From CAZXEU01 sp965207385 (GTDB taxonomy: Bacteria > Bacteroidota > Rhodothermia > Rhodothermales > Bin80): a stretch of 64,000 nt of DNA. Under the pieces are notes generated by a model that did not search any database, was not told where the DNA came from, and saw nothing but the letters and a program-made list of their open reading frames with translations. The stretch covers positions 1 through 64,000 of the forward strand of contig CBDBLZ010000021.1 of assembly GCA_965207385.1 (NCBI GenBank), written 5' to 3'. The translations under genes were made by a program, and so were the position numbers. Positions 1 through 8,103 of the stretch are shown in pieces (position 1 is the first letter of the stretch; the number at the start of each line of letters is the position of its first letter).

Positions 1-132
1 CCTGGATCACCGCCGCCTTCCCGGGCAGCCAGCGTGATGTCACGCGCAATCCGTGCCCAGACTTTCGACCTGCGAATGTCGGTGACGGGCCTTCTGCCGC
101 TTGATCTTCGACCATTTGTTGTGGCCTGCCAT
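1..132 (-). CDS. yebC: YebC/PmpR family regulator, partial, with apparent frameshift
   Basis: The N-terminus reads MAGHNKWSKIKRQKA, the hallmark start of the YebC/PmpR/TACO1 family (DNA-binding regulators, or factors that help ribosomes through difficult stretches). After codon 15 the reading frame fails and meets a stop. If one C is removed from the CCC run (plus-strand GGG at 87-89) the frame continues as VTDIRRSKVWARIARDITLA and then REGGGDP, a perfect family match, to the window edge. The gene starts 9 nt after the carB stop, so it is probably the last gene of carA-carB-yebC. The rest lies outside the window. The break may be a sequencing indel or a real mutation; I favour an indel because the downstream frame is fully conserved. 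Confidence 0.85.
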
Positions 133-141
133 TTTCCGGTG

Positions 142-2970
142 CTACCGCGACAAATACAGGTTGCGCATCTCGTACGGCCGGCTGAAGTGCGCATCCGTGA
201 GCGCATCCACGAACGCTATGGCTTCCCCGGTCGACTTCATTTCCGGGCCGAGTTCCTTGCGCACTTCGGGAAACTTGTCCCACGAGAACACAGGCTCCTT
301 GATGGCAAAACCCTCCAGCTTCGATTCAAGCTCCCCACGCTTGCGCATCGGAGCGAGCTTGTGGCCCAGAATCACATGCGTGGCAATCCGGGCTACGGGG
401 ATCCCCGTAGCCTTGGCCACAAACGGCACCGTGCGCGAGGCCCGGGGGTTGGCCTCTATCACATACACACGCTCGTCCTTGACGATTAGTTGCACGTTGA
501 TAAGCCCTATGACGTCCAGCCGATGTGCGATCTGCGTGACGTACTGCCTGATGGTCGCAAGAATCGGCTCCGACAGCGAATAGGGAGGCAGCACGGCCGT
601 CGAGTCTCCCGAATGGACACCCGCGGGCTCTATATGCTGCATGATGCCTGTTATCCACACGTCCTCTCCATCGCGCACTGCGTCCACGTCAATTTCGATA
701 CTGTCATCGAAAAACAGGTCCAGGAGTATCTCGTTGCCCGGCATGGACTTTAGTATGTTGGTCACATACTGCTCGACCTCTTCCTTGTTGAGTGCAATGC
801 GCATGCCACGGCCGCCCAGCACGTAGCTGGGCCTCACGAGAATGGGGTACCCGATGCTTTCGGCCACCCGCACGGCGCCGTAGACCGTATTGGCCATGCC
901 GTACTCGGGCGAGGGAATGCCGAGCTCCTCCAGCACCTCGGAGAACTTGCCGCGGTTCTCGGCCAGGTCCATCATTTCGTAGGACGTGCCCAGGATGGGT
1001 ATGCCAATCTCGGTAAGCTGGCCGGCCAGCTTGAGCGCGGTCTGGCCGCCCAGCTGCACGATCACGCCCTCGGGCTTTTCGTGCTCGATGACATCCAGCA
1101 CCCTCTCCCAAAATACGGGCTCGAAATACAGCCGGCTCGCAATGTCGAAATCCGTCGAGACGGTTTCCGGGTTGCAGTTGATCATGATGGCCTCAAAGCC
1201 GAGGTCACGCGTCGCCAGCACGCCGTGGACGCAGGAGTAATCGAACTCGATTCCCTGTCCTATGCGGTTGGGTCCGCTCCCCAGGATAATGATCTTGCGC
1301 CCTTCGGTCTTCGGACTCTCGTTCGTGTCCCCGTACGACGAGTAGTAGTACGGCGTCTGGGCGGGAAACTCCCCCGCGCAGGTATCCACCAGCTGGAACG
1401 TACTGCGTATGCCGGCCTTCAGGCGCAGGCGCCGCACGTCCTCTTCCGCGTGCTCTCCCTCCAGTAGGTAAGCGATCTGCGCATCCGAGAAGCCGTTCTC
1501 CTTGGCCGTGCGAAGAAGCTCCGTGTCCAGGTCGCGCAAGCGATGCGTGCGCAGCTCGGCCTCCAGCTCAACCAGCGACCGGATCTGCCGCAGGAACCAG
1601 GGGTCCACCTTGGTGATATCGTGGACCTCGTCGACGGAGGCGCCAAGCTTGAAGGCGTTGCGGATCTGGAGGGTGCGGTCCCAGTACGGCTTCCGGAGCC
1701 GGTCGCGCACCGTCATGCGGCTGGCCTCGTCGCGGTCGGCCCCGAGTCCGGCATAGCCGATTTCCAGGCTTTGCCACGCCTTCTGCAAGCTCTCGGTAAA
1801 CGTGCGGCCTATGGCCATCACCTCGCCGACGGCTTTCATCTGGGTCGACAGTTCCTCGTCCACTCCTTCGAACTTGTCAAAATTCCACCGCGGAATCTTG
1901 GTCACCACGTAGTCGATGGCCGGCTCGAAGCAGGCGCTTGTGGTGCCCGTTACCTCGTTGGCGAGCTCGTCGAGCGTATAGCCGACGGCCAGGCGGGCCG
2001 CCACCTTGGCGATGGGATACCCCGTGGCCTTTGAGGCAAGCGCGGAGGAGCGCGATACGCGGGGATTGATCTCGACAGCGACCATGCGGCCGTCCGCCGG
2101 ATCTACCCCGAACTGCACGTTGCAGCCTCCGGCGAAAGTGCCGATGGAGCGCATCATCTTGATGGCCGTGTCCCGCATGTGCTGGTACTGCTTGTCTGTC
2201 AGCGTCTGCACGGGCGCCACCGTGACGGAATCCCCCGTGTGAACGCCCATGGGATCCACATTTTCGATCGAGCAGATGATGATGACGTTGTCATTCGCGT
2301 CCCTGAGCAGCTCCAGTTCGAATTCCTTCCAGCCGAACACCGACTCCTCGATGAGGACCTCGTGCACCGGAGAAATCTCAAGGCCCCGGGTCACCTTGCG
2401 CTCGAACTCGCCCGGGCTCCAGACGATGCCCCCACCCGCGCCGCCAAGCGTAAAGGACGGCCGGATGACGACGGGAAGTCCCCCCAGGTCCTGCGTAATC
2501 TCCTTGGCCTGGAGCAGGCTCTTGGCCACGCTGCTGCGCGCCTGATCGACGCCTATGCGCTCCATGAGGTCCCGGAACAGCTGCCGGTCCTCCGTAATGT
2601 GAATGGCGTCAATGTCCACGCCGATCACTTCCACGCCCTGCTCTTCCCAGTAGCCTTCCTGGTGCAGCCGGTCGGCCAGGTTGAGTCCGGTCTGCCCGCC
2701 CATGGTCGGAAGCACGGCGTCCGGCCTCTCCTTCTCCACAATGCGCCGGATAGCCTGCGGCGTCAGCTCCTCCAGATATACGGTGTCGGCCGTCATGGGG
2801 TCGGTCATGATGGTGGCCGGATTCGAGTTCACCAGGACCACTGTGTATCCTTCGGCCCGGAGCGCGCGACACGCCTGCGTGCCGGAATAGTCAAACTCGC
2901 ACGCCTGACCGATGATGATCGGACCTGATCCGATGAGCAGAATCTTGTCTATGTCGGTCCGCTTCGGCAT
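142..2970 (-). CDS. carB: Carbamoyl-phosphate synthase large subunit, form without the C-terminal allosteric domain
   Basis: Makes carbamoyl phosphate from bicarbonate, ATP and the ammonia channelled from CarA, feeding pyrimidine and arginine synthesis in the cytoplasm. Two homologous ATP-grasp halves are visible: GSGPIIIGQACEFDYSG near residues 14-30 and GSGPNRIGQGIEFDYS near 564-579, each followed by an ATP-grasp core with INPR (about residue 301) or ANPR. The protein has 942 residues and ends just after the second synthetase unit. The E. coli enzyme has about 1073, the extra part being the MGS-like domain that binds UMP and ornithine. Shorter CarB forms occur in Bacteroidota, so this is probably natural. 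It starts 11 nt after the carA stop and is co-transcribed with it. Without the allosteric domain, control may rest on transcription. Confidence 0.97.
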   Translation of the reverse strand: MPKRTDIDKILLIGSGPIIIGQACEFDYSGTQACRALRAEGYTVVLVNSNPATIMTDPMTADTVYLEELTPQAIRRIVEKERPDAVLPTMGGQTGLNLADRLHQEGYWEEQGVEVIGVDIDAIHITEDRQLFRDLMERIGVDQARSSVAKSLLQAKEITQDLGGLPVVIRPSFTLGGAGGGIVWSPGEFERKVTRGLEISPVHEVLIEESVFGWKEFELELLRDANDNVIIICSIENVDPMGVHTGDSVTVAPVQTLTDKQYQHMRDTAIKMMRSIGTFAGGCNVQFGVDPADGRMVAVEINPRVSRSSALASKATGYPIAKVAARLAVGYTLDELANEVTGTTSACFEPAIDYVVTKIPRWNFDKFEGVDEELSTQMKAVGEVMAIGRTFTESLQKAWQSLEIGYAGLGADRDEASRMTVRDRLRKPYWDRTLQIRNAFKLGASVDEVHDITKVDPWFLRQIRSLVELEAELRTHRLRDLDTELLRTAKENGFSDAQIAYLLEGEHAEEDVRRLRLKAGIRSTFQLVDTCAGEFPAQTPYYYSSYGDTNESPKTEGRKIIILGSGPNRIGQGIEFDYSCVHGVLATRDLGFEAIMINCNPETVSTDFDIASRLYFEPVFWERVLDVIEHEKPEGVIVQLGGQTALKLAGQLTEIGIPILGTSYEMMDLAENRGKFSEVLEELGIPSPEYGMANTVYGAVRVAESIGYPILVRPSYVLGGRGMRIALNKEEVEQYVTNILKSMPGNEILLDLFFDDSIEIDVDAVRDGEDVWITGIMQHIEPAGVHSGDSTAVLPPYSLSEPILATIRQYVTQIAHRLDVIGLINVQLIVKDERVYVIEANPRASRTVPFVAKATGIPVARIATHVILGHKLAPMRKRGELESKLEGFAIKEPVFSWDKFPEVRKELGPEMKSTGEAIAFVDALTDAHFSRPYEMRNLYLSR

Positions 2971-2981
2971 GCGAGCGCTCG

Positions 2982-4070
2982 TTAGGTAGCTTCGCTGATC
3001 AGACGCAGGAACCGTTCGAACAGGTAGCGGCTGTCATGCGGGCCCGGTGATGCCTCGGGATGGTACTGGACGCTGAGTCCGGCGAAGGCCTTGAAGCCCA
3101 GGCCTTCCACCGTGGAGTCGTTCAGGTTGACGTGCGTCATGGTGGCCAGTGCCGGATCGACAGATTCGGGGTCCACCGCAAAACCATGGTTTTGTGTGGT
3201 TACTTCCACGTGACCTGTTTCCAGGTTCTTGACCGGCTGGTTGGCGCCCCGGTGCCCTACGTACATCTTGTAAACGTCAAAGCCCTGGGCAAGAGCCATG
3301 AGCTGGTGCCCCAGGCAGATGCCAAACAGCGGCGCCCCCTGTTGCATGGCGCCCCGCACCATTTCGATGGCATCGGGCATGGCCCGCGGGTCTCCGGGCC
3401 CGTTGGAAAAAAAGAGTCCGTCCGGGCGCCAGTCCAGCACTGCTCCGAGCGGCGTGGCCCCCGGGAAGACCCTCACGGAGCAGCCCAGGTGGGCAAACGT
3501 GCGGAGAATGTTGAGCTTGCAGCCGAAATCGTATACCGCAATGCGGGGGCCGTCGCCCTCTGCCCAGTCATACGCCGCTTCCGTTCCGACGCGTGAAGCC
3601 AGCTCCAGACCCTCCATGGATGGCCACGCACGGGCTTTTTCCAGCAGGCTGTCGTCCGAGAGATCGATCGACGAAATGATGGCGTTCATGACGCCGCGGG
3701 CGCGTATGTGCATGACGAGGCGGCGCGTGTCCACGCTGGTGATGCCCACCAGGTTGTGGCGCTCCATAAACGCGCCGAGCGACTCGTCCGCCTGCCGGTT
3801 GGAATACTCGTGGGAAAAGGCCCGGACGACGAATCCGGCAATCATGGGGCGCTTCGCCTCAAGATCGATGTCGAGCGCCCCGTAATTGCCTATATGAGGG
3901 TAGGTCATCATCATGATCTGCCCGTAGTAGGACGGATCAGTCATGATCTCCTGGTAGCCCGTCATGCTTGTGTTGAAGCATAGCTCGCCACCTGCTTCGC
4001 CCCGCGCACCAATGGCGCGCCCGGACACTATGGTGCCATCCGCGAGAGCCAGTTTGCAGGGCGACGCCAT
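2982..4070 (-). CDS. carA: Carbamoyl-phosphate synthase small subunit (glutaminase)
   Basis: Class I glutamine amidotransferase subunit that hydrolyses glutamine and passes ammonia to CarB. The 362 residues match the usual length. The N-terminal CPSase_sm domain carries FNTSMTGYQEI (about 32-42) and TSVDTRRL (111-118). The C-terminal GATase domain has FSNGPGDP (221-228), the nucleophile Cys252 in GICLGHQ and His337/Glu339 in YHPEASPGP. First gene of carA-carB(-yebC), divergent from tonB. A strong intrinsic terminator hairpin lies in its leader at 4103-4130, about 33 nt before the start codon, which suggests transcription attenuation. The start ATG is unambiguous. Confidence 0.97.
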   Translation of the reverse strand: MASPCKLALADGTIVSGRAIGARGEAGGELCFNTSMTGYQEIMTDPSYYGQIMMMTYPHIGNYGALDIDLEAKRPMIAGFVVRAFSHEYSNRQADESLGAFMERHNLVGITSVDTRRLVMHIRARGVMNAIISSIDLSDDSLLEKARAWPSMEGLELASRVGTEAAYDWAEGDGPRIAVYDFGCKLNILRTFAHLGCSVRVFPGATPLGAVLDWRPDGLFFSNGPGDPRAMPDAIEMVRGAMQQGAPLFGICLGHQLMALAQGFDVYKMYVGHRGANQPVKNLETGHVEVTTQNHGFAVDPESVDPALATMTHVNLNDSTVEGLGFKAFAGLSVQYHPEASPGPHDSRYLFERFLRLISEAT

Positions 4071-4102
4071 TACGTAATGCTACACACGCACTTGCAGACC
4101 AC

Positions 4103-4130
4103 AAAAAAACCTTCCCGCCAGACGGGAAGG
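4103..4130 (-). terminator. Rho-independent terminator in the carA leader (candidate attenuator)
   Basis: Read leftwards, an 8-bp perfect stem (CCTTCCCG at 4123-4130 as transcribed, pairing with CGGGAAGG at 4110-4117), a 5-nt loop, then seven T residues (plus-strand A-run 4103-4109). It points into carA and stops about 33 nt before its ATG. No minus-strand gene lies upstream because tonB diverges at 4301. It must therefore end a leader transcript, either an attenuator of carAB or the end of a small RNA encoded around 4131-4300. Confidence 0.75.
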
Positions 4131-4300
4131 TCCACCATTTGGCGCGAGCAAAACTACGACGCGAGCCCGGAATTACACAAGTTGCAGGCCGCGTTTAACC
4201 CTGCCTTCAAATTGACGCATGGAACATCCGCCACCGGAGGCCGAATCAGGTTCAGGGGGTGGCCGCGTAACAGGAAGGCCGGATCGGCGTACGAGGTGCC
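4131..4300 (-). other. carA-tonB intergenic leader, possible structured RNA
   Basis: This 170-bp stretch separates divergent carA and tonB. It includes an inverted repeat GCCACC/GGTGGC (4230-4235 and 4258-4263) around a purine-rich loop, so RNA from the minus strand could fold before reaching the terminator at 4103-4130. I could not match it to a known riboswitch, SRP RNA or PyrR-binding leader. tonB has a candidate ribosome site GAGGTG just before its ATG at 4301. Confidence 0.35.
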
Positions 4301-4993
4301 ATGAATGTGCGAGGCAAGCGCGAGGCTAACGGCAGGCAGGCAAGCTACGTGATCCGCGTGCAGGCATCTCTGGCCTGCAGCCTGCTTGTTCTCGTACTTG
4401 CCGTAGAGCTTTGGCCCGTACCCAAAGCTGCCGACCCCCGAGATATCATCCATGCCACCCGCGAAGTGGAGATCGTGCTTCTGGATGACATCGTTCCCAC
4501 GCGCCAGCGGCGCCAACCGCCGCCTCCCCCTTCACCGCTGCCGCCGGTCGTTGTCCCGGACGACCGCATTCTTGAGGATGACCTGGACCTGGAGGACATT
4601 GCCCTGGTGCCGGAAGACCCCGGCGCCGGACTCCTGCCCGAACCGACGCCCGGCGACCCGAGCGGCGATGCCTCGTCCGGCATACGTGCCGAGTCGGCCC
4701 CCAAGCCCGTCCGGATCGTGGAACCGGAGTATCCGAGAGCCGCCAGGCGCCGCAATATCCGCGCGGAAATCATTCTCTCCGTAATTGTGGACCGGCTCGG
4801 GAGGGTGGAAGACGCAACCATCGTCGAGCGGTATATCCTGGATGAGGAGACCAGGGAGCCGGTCACCGAACTGGGCTACGGGCTGGAGGAATCAGCGCTC
4901 AGCGCAGCGTCCCGGTGGCTGTTTCGCCCGGCCCAGAAGGACGGCCAGGCCGTGCGCAGCCAGCACGAGCTTTCGTTCAAGTTCGGCGTCTAG
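4301..4993 (+). CDS. TonB family energy-transducing protein
   Basis: Periplasm-spanning protein that couples the proton motive force of an ExbBD complex to TonB-dependent receptors. The 230 residues show the full plan: one N-terminal membrane anchor (about 20-42, SLACSLLVLVLAVELW), a proline-rich periplasmic spacer (QPPPPPSPLPP near 72-82), an acidic linker, and a C-terminal TonB domain that begins at KPVRIVEPEYPRAARR and ends at LSFKFGV. PEYP is the usual entry to the TonB fold. No exbB or exbD is nearby. It could serve the two receptors in this window, but that is inference. A GAGGTG ribosome site precedes the ATG. Confidence 0.9.
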   Translation: MNVRGKREANGRQASYVIRVQASLACSLLVLVLAVELWPVPKAADPRDIIHATREVEIVLLDDIVPTRQRRQPPPPPSPLPPVVVPDDRILEDDLDLEDIALVPEDPGAGLLPEPTPGDPSGDASSGIRAESAPKPVRIVEPEYPRAARRRNIRAEIILSVIVDRLGRVEDATIVERYILDEETREPVTELGYGLEESALSAASRWLFRPAQKDGQAVRSQHELSFKFGV

Positions 4994-5032
4994 GAGATTG
5001 CCGGCCTCTTGAATGCAACGGCTCCTCCGGTT

Positions 5033-5046
5033 GCCAGGGACCTGGC
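5033..5046. terminator. Possible bidirectional hairpin between convergent genes
   Basis: Perfect inverted repeat GCCAGG-GA-CCTGGC in the 68-bp gap between the convergent tonB and VWA-protein genes, with wider pairing between CAACGG and CCGTTG on either side. There is no T-run on either strand, so it is a weak candidate for a shared terminator. Confidence 0.3.
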
Positions 5047-5061
5047 GGCCCGTTGCCTGCA

Positions 5062-6936
5062 TCAGCGCGAGTCGGCGTTCAAGTCCGCATGGACGGCTAA
5101 CAGCCCCAGATCACGTGTCGCCTCAACCAGCCGAATGAATTCGCCCCGGTATCCGCGAGGATCTTTGCCCTTGCCTCTTTCAGCCAGCGTCACGACATCA
5201 TCCAGCGTAAAGCCTCCCGCGTGCTCGGACTCGCGAAGGAGCATGCCGAAGCACGCAACAGCGGCCGCAAACCGGAAATCCGCCGACGGCGAGCGAGGCC
5301 GGTCCGCGACCGCCTGTTCCAGCAGCTTGCTCTCTGGCGCGTCCGGCTCCTTGTAGCGGACCTTGACGTACATCAGCTCGTCGTCAAATGCACTGGGCGG
5401 CGACGCGTCTTCCTGCGCCTGGTAGCGCAGCTCGTCCACTTCCGCTCTTGGCACAGGCATGCCCGCGGGCACGACTTCGTACAGCGCTGTTACTGTGTGC
5501 CCGGCTCCGAGCTCTCCCGCATCCTTGGTGTCGTCGTTGAAGTCTTCGTCCGCCAGCAGACGGTTCTCGTACCCGATCAGGCGATAGCCCGCCACCCGCG
5601 CCGGGTTGAACTCGACCTGGAGCTTGACGTCCTTGGCCAGGGTAAGGAGCGTGCCACCCATTTCCTCCACGAGCACCTTTCTGGCCTCAAGCAGTCCGTC
5701 CACGTAGTGAAAGTTGCCGTTGCCGTGGTCGGCGATCTGCTCCATCTTCGAGTCCTTTAGATTGCCGGTGCCGAATCCCAGCACGGTCAGATAGACGCCG
5801 CTCTCGCGCTCCGTTTCAATCAGGCGTACCATTTCGCCGTCGCTGGAAGGTCCCACGTTGAAGTCGCCGTCGGTAGCCAGGATGACGCGGTTGTTTCCCC
5901 CGCGGGCATAGTGCTTGCGTGCCGTTTCGTAAGCCAGCCTGAGTCCATCCCCTCCGGCAGTGCTGCCTCCCGCCTCCAGCTTTTCCAGCGCGCCCAGGAT
6001 CTCTTCGCGGTGATCGCCCGGCGTGGAGGGAAGCACGAGCCCGGCCGCTCCGGCGTACACCACAATGGCGACCCGGTCCTTGGGCCTTAGCTGGTCGACC
6101 AGGAGCGCGAAGGCCTTCTTGAGCAGCGGCAGCTTGTCCGCCGGACGCATCGAACCCGACACGTCCAGCAAAAATACCAGGTTGCTGGGCGGCAGGTCGC
6201 TGGTGTCGATCGATTCTGCATGCAGTCCGATCCGGACCAGCCGATGCTCCTCATTCCACGGCGCGTTCCATACTTCGGTAGCCACTGCAAAGGGATGCTT
6301 GCCCGAAATCCTGCCCCAATCGTAGGGAAAGTAGTTGATCATCTCCTCGATGCGAACAGCGTCGATGGGCGGCCGCTCGCCGTCCTGGATGAAGCGGCGA
6401 ATGTTGGCATAAGATGCCCGATCCACGTCGATGGAAAAGGTGGACCGGGGCGATGCGCTGACGAGCCGGAAGTCGTTTTCGCTTATATGGGCATAGGATT
6501 CGGTGTTGAAGTTGTGCACGCTATAGCTGCGCCGCGAGGCAAGAGCCACCCTGGCATTGAGGACGCCGGTCGCATCCATTTGTACTAGAGGGGGCTGATA
6601 CAAGGCGGCACCCGGCACAGCTATATTGGCCACGGTCGTCCGATTTGCCACTACCGTGACCCGCTGGGACTGCGCCAGGCCGCCCGGGGTGACGGCTCTC
6701 AGAGTGTGTTCACCTGCCGGGACGCTGTGAAGCACGAACCGGCCATCTGCACCGGTCACCGTGGCGATCCCAGTGCCCATCACCTCGATCGAGGCGTTCT
6801 CGACCGGTTGTGCCGAATCGGCATGGGTGACCTGGCCCTCGATGGTCCCGGTTAGCTGCTGGGCGTAAGCTGCCGCAGCCCCCATTATGGCTAGCACCAC
6901 CAGTAGACCGGCGGCAGAAAGTGTGATGGATCGCAT
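5062..6936 (-). CDS. YfbK-like von Willebrand factor A domain protein with carboxypeptidase-regulatory-like domain
   Basis: Secreted or envelope protein of 624 residues. The chosen ATG at 6936 has an AGGGAGGA ribosome site and opens a signal peptide (MRSITLSAAGLLVVLA, cleaved near AYAQ). An upstream in-frame start would add nine residues and is less likely. Domains: carboxypeptidase-regulatory-like fold (about 28-105, TGTIEGQVTHADSAQPV), a VWA-associated N-terminal region (FSIDVDRASYANIRRFI, typical of YfbK proteins), a VWA domain with the metal-ion site DVSGSM at 258-263 and ATDGDFN further on, and a C-terminal region like DUF3520. The family is widespread in Bacteroidota; its function is not established, but VWA domains usually bind other proteins. 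It stands alone and converges with tonB. Confidence 0.9.
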   Translation of the reverse strand: MRSITLSAAGLLVVLAIMGAAAAYAQQLTGTIEGQVTHADSAQPVENASIEVMGTGIATVTGADGRFVLHSVPAGEHTLRAVTPGGLAQSQRVTVVANRTTVANIAVPGAALYQPPLVQMDATGVLNARVALASRRSYSVHNFNTESYAHISENDFRLVSASPRSTFSIDVDRASYANIRRFIQDGERPPIDAVRIEEMINYFPYDWGRISGKHPFAVATEVWNAPWNEEHRLVRIGLHAESIDTSDLPPSNLVFLLDVSGSMRPADKLPLLKKAFALLVDQLRPKDRVAIVVYAGAAGLVLPSTPGDHREEILGALEKLEAGGSTAGGDGLRLAYETARKHYARGGNNRVILATDGDFNVGPSSDGEMVRLIETERESGVYLTVLGFGTGNLKDSKMEQIADHGNGNFHYVDGLLEARKVLVEEMGGTLLTLAKDVKLQVEFNPARVAGYRLIGYENRLLADEDFNDDTKDAGELGAGHTVTALYEVVPAGMPVPRAEVDELRYQAQEDASPPSAFDDELMYVKVRYKEPDAPESKLLEQAVADRPRSPSADFRFAAAVACFGMLLRESEHAGGFTLDDVVTLAERGKGKDPRGYRGEFIRLVEATRDLGLLAVHADLNADSR

Positions 6937-7643
6937 GGAATCCTCCCTGGATTCTGTTAACAAGGACGGCCTCTCTGGTACCAGCGGCCTACGGAGACTC
7001 TGATGGTTCCATCGCGGCTATGCTACGGACGTGACTAGGCAAGACGCCATGGACACAAGTCGCCACTGGACTGACTCTCGGCAAGCGCAGGTGGGACGAG
7101 CGGCGCGGTGCGTCCCTAGGTAGCGGTGTTCTGCGGCAGGCAGACAATGCGGGCGAAGCACTTGCCGCTCGTGTCGCGTCCGCCACCGCGGAAACGAACC
7201 ACGGCCATCCGATGACTGCTCTCGCGGATGGCACGCTCGCTGAACGGCGACGCATCGAAAATTCGCCTTCAGTGCTGCTAGCCGCAGTGCGCAATTCTGA
7301 TGCCAGGGCTCGTTCGGCTCTGCCGCTCTTGTGAAGAGCCTGTCGACCCGAGCTTGAAGGAATTCCACCTTCGCCGGCACATCTGCGGCTGGTCCTGGCC
7401 GCTGTTGTCGGAAATGCTGGACCGCTATCTCCCAGCCTGCGTCGTTGCATACGTGCTCCGAGTGTTCGGGACTGCATGTTAAACGGGAAGCGTTTCGCCA
7501 TTATTGCAAAGAGGCGTGGACTGGCATGCCTCGGTTGATACTGCCCCGGCCCGAATCGCGTACAAGGCAGCTGGTACAAATCTGGCCAGCATCGAGCGGT
7601 AAGGGGCAGTTCGGTGCCAGACGCCACTGAGTGCCCCTTCATC
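6937..7643. other. Spacer without a convincing gene
   Basis: About 700 bp upstream of the VWA gene. The open frames here have Arg/Ser/Ala-rich, low-information translations without domains or plausible signal peptides. It presumably holds the VWA promoter. I see no repeat or RNA gene. Confidence 0.5.
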
Positions 7644-7823
7644 ATGCGCCTGTTGGCCCTTGTTGCATTCGCCTTGCTACTCATGCTCCCTCTGGCAATG
7701 TCATCATGCCATAAGGAGAGCAAGAATTGTACCAGTGAATGGATTGGAGTCTTGAATTGGGCTGAATGCTGCCCTCGCGGCTTTCGCTCTCCGGCAGATC
7801 TTGCGGCCTCGCCACTGGCATAG
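7644..7823 (+). CDS. Possible small Cys-rich lipoprotein or secreted peptide
   Basis: A 59-residue frame starting at an internal ATG. The first 21 residues form a convincing export signal (MRLLALVAFALLLMLPLAMS) with a lipobox-like LAMSSC ending. The remaining 38 residues carry three more cysteines (KNC and ECC). It lies 280 bp upstream of the propeller lipoprotein gene at 8104, on the same strand. I do not recognise a family. There is no clear ribosome site and the frame is short, so it may be chance. It is listed because a second small secreted Cys-rich ORF (18786-19097) also sits beside a propeller gene. Confidence 0.3.
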   Translation: MRLLALVAFALLLMLPLAMSSCHKESKNCTSEWIGVLNWAECCPRGFRSPADLAASPLA

Positions 7824-8103
7824 ACTGGGAGATCGTCGCGGGGCGGCGAAGGAGTTGATCAGGCGGCGGTGAGCCCGGAAGGCTTGCACCGGGGGCCAGC
7901 CCGTCGCCGGCTTAGAAAGAGCAGGTCATATACTCTCCATGAAGGCGAACGCCATTCGAGATTCCAGCGAATGGGTGCTCTAGCTACGAATTTGAATAGG
8001 AGCGTAGCTAGTGTATGGGCCGAAGGGCACAAGCGGCTCCGCTGCCGGTTGGTTCGGAAGGGAACACCAAGCCTCGGATCCCGGCGCACCCCTGCAGAAC
8101 AGT

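Noticed and set aside
4245..4263. Minus-strand ACCCCCTGAACCTGAT resembling the 3' half of a TPP riboswitch
   Set aside because: No CUGAGA element or closing helix around it, and carAB is not a thiamine operon.
6989..7723. 244-residue minus-strand open frame
   Set aside because: Arg/Ser/Ala-rich translation without a domain, signal or conserved character; overlaps a spacer of typical non-coding composition.
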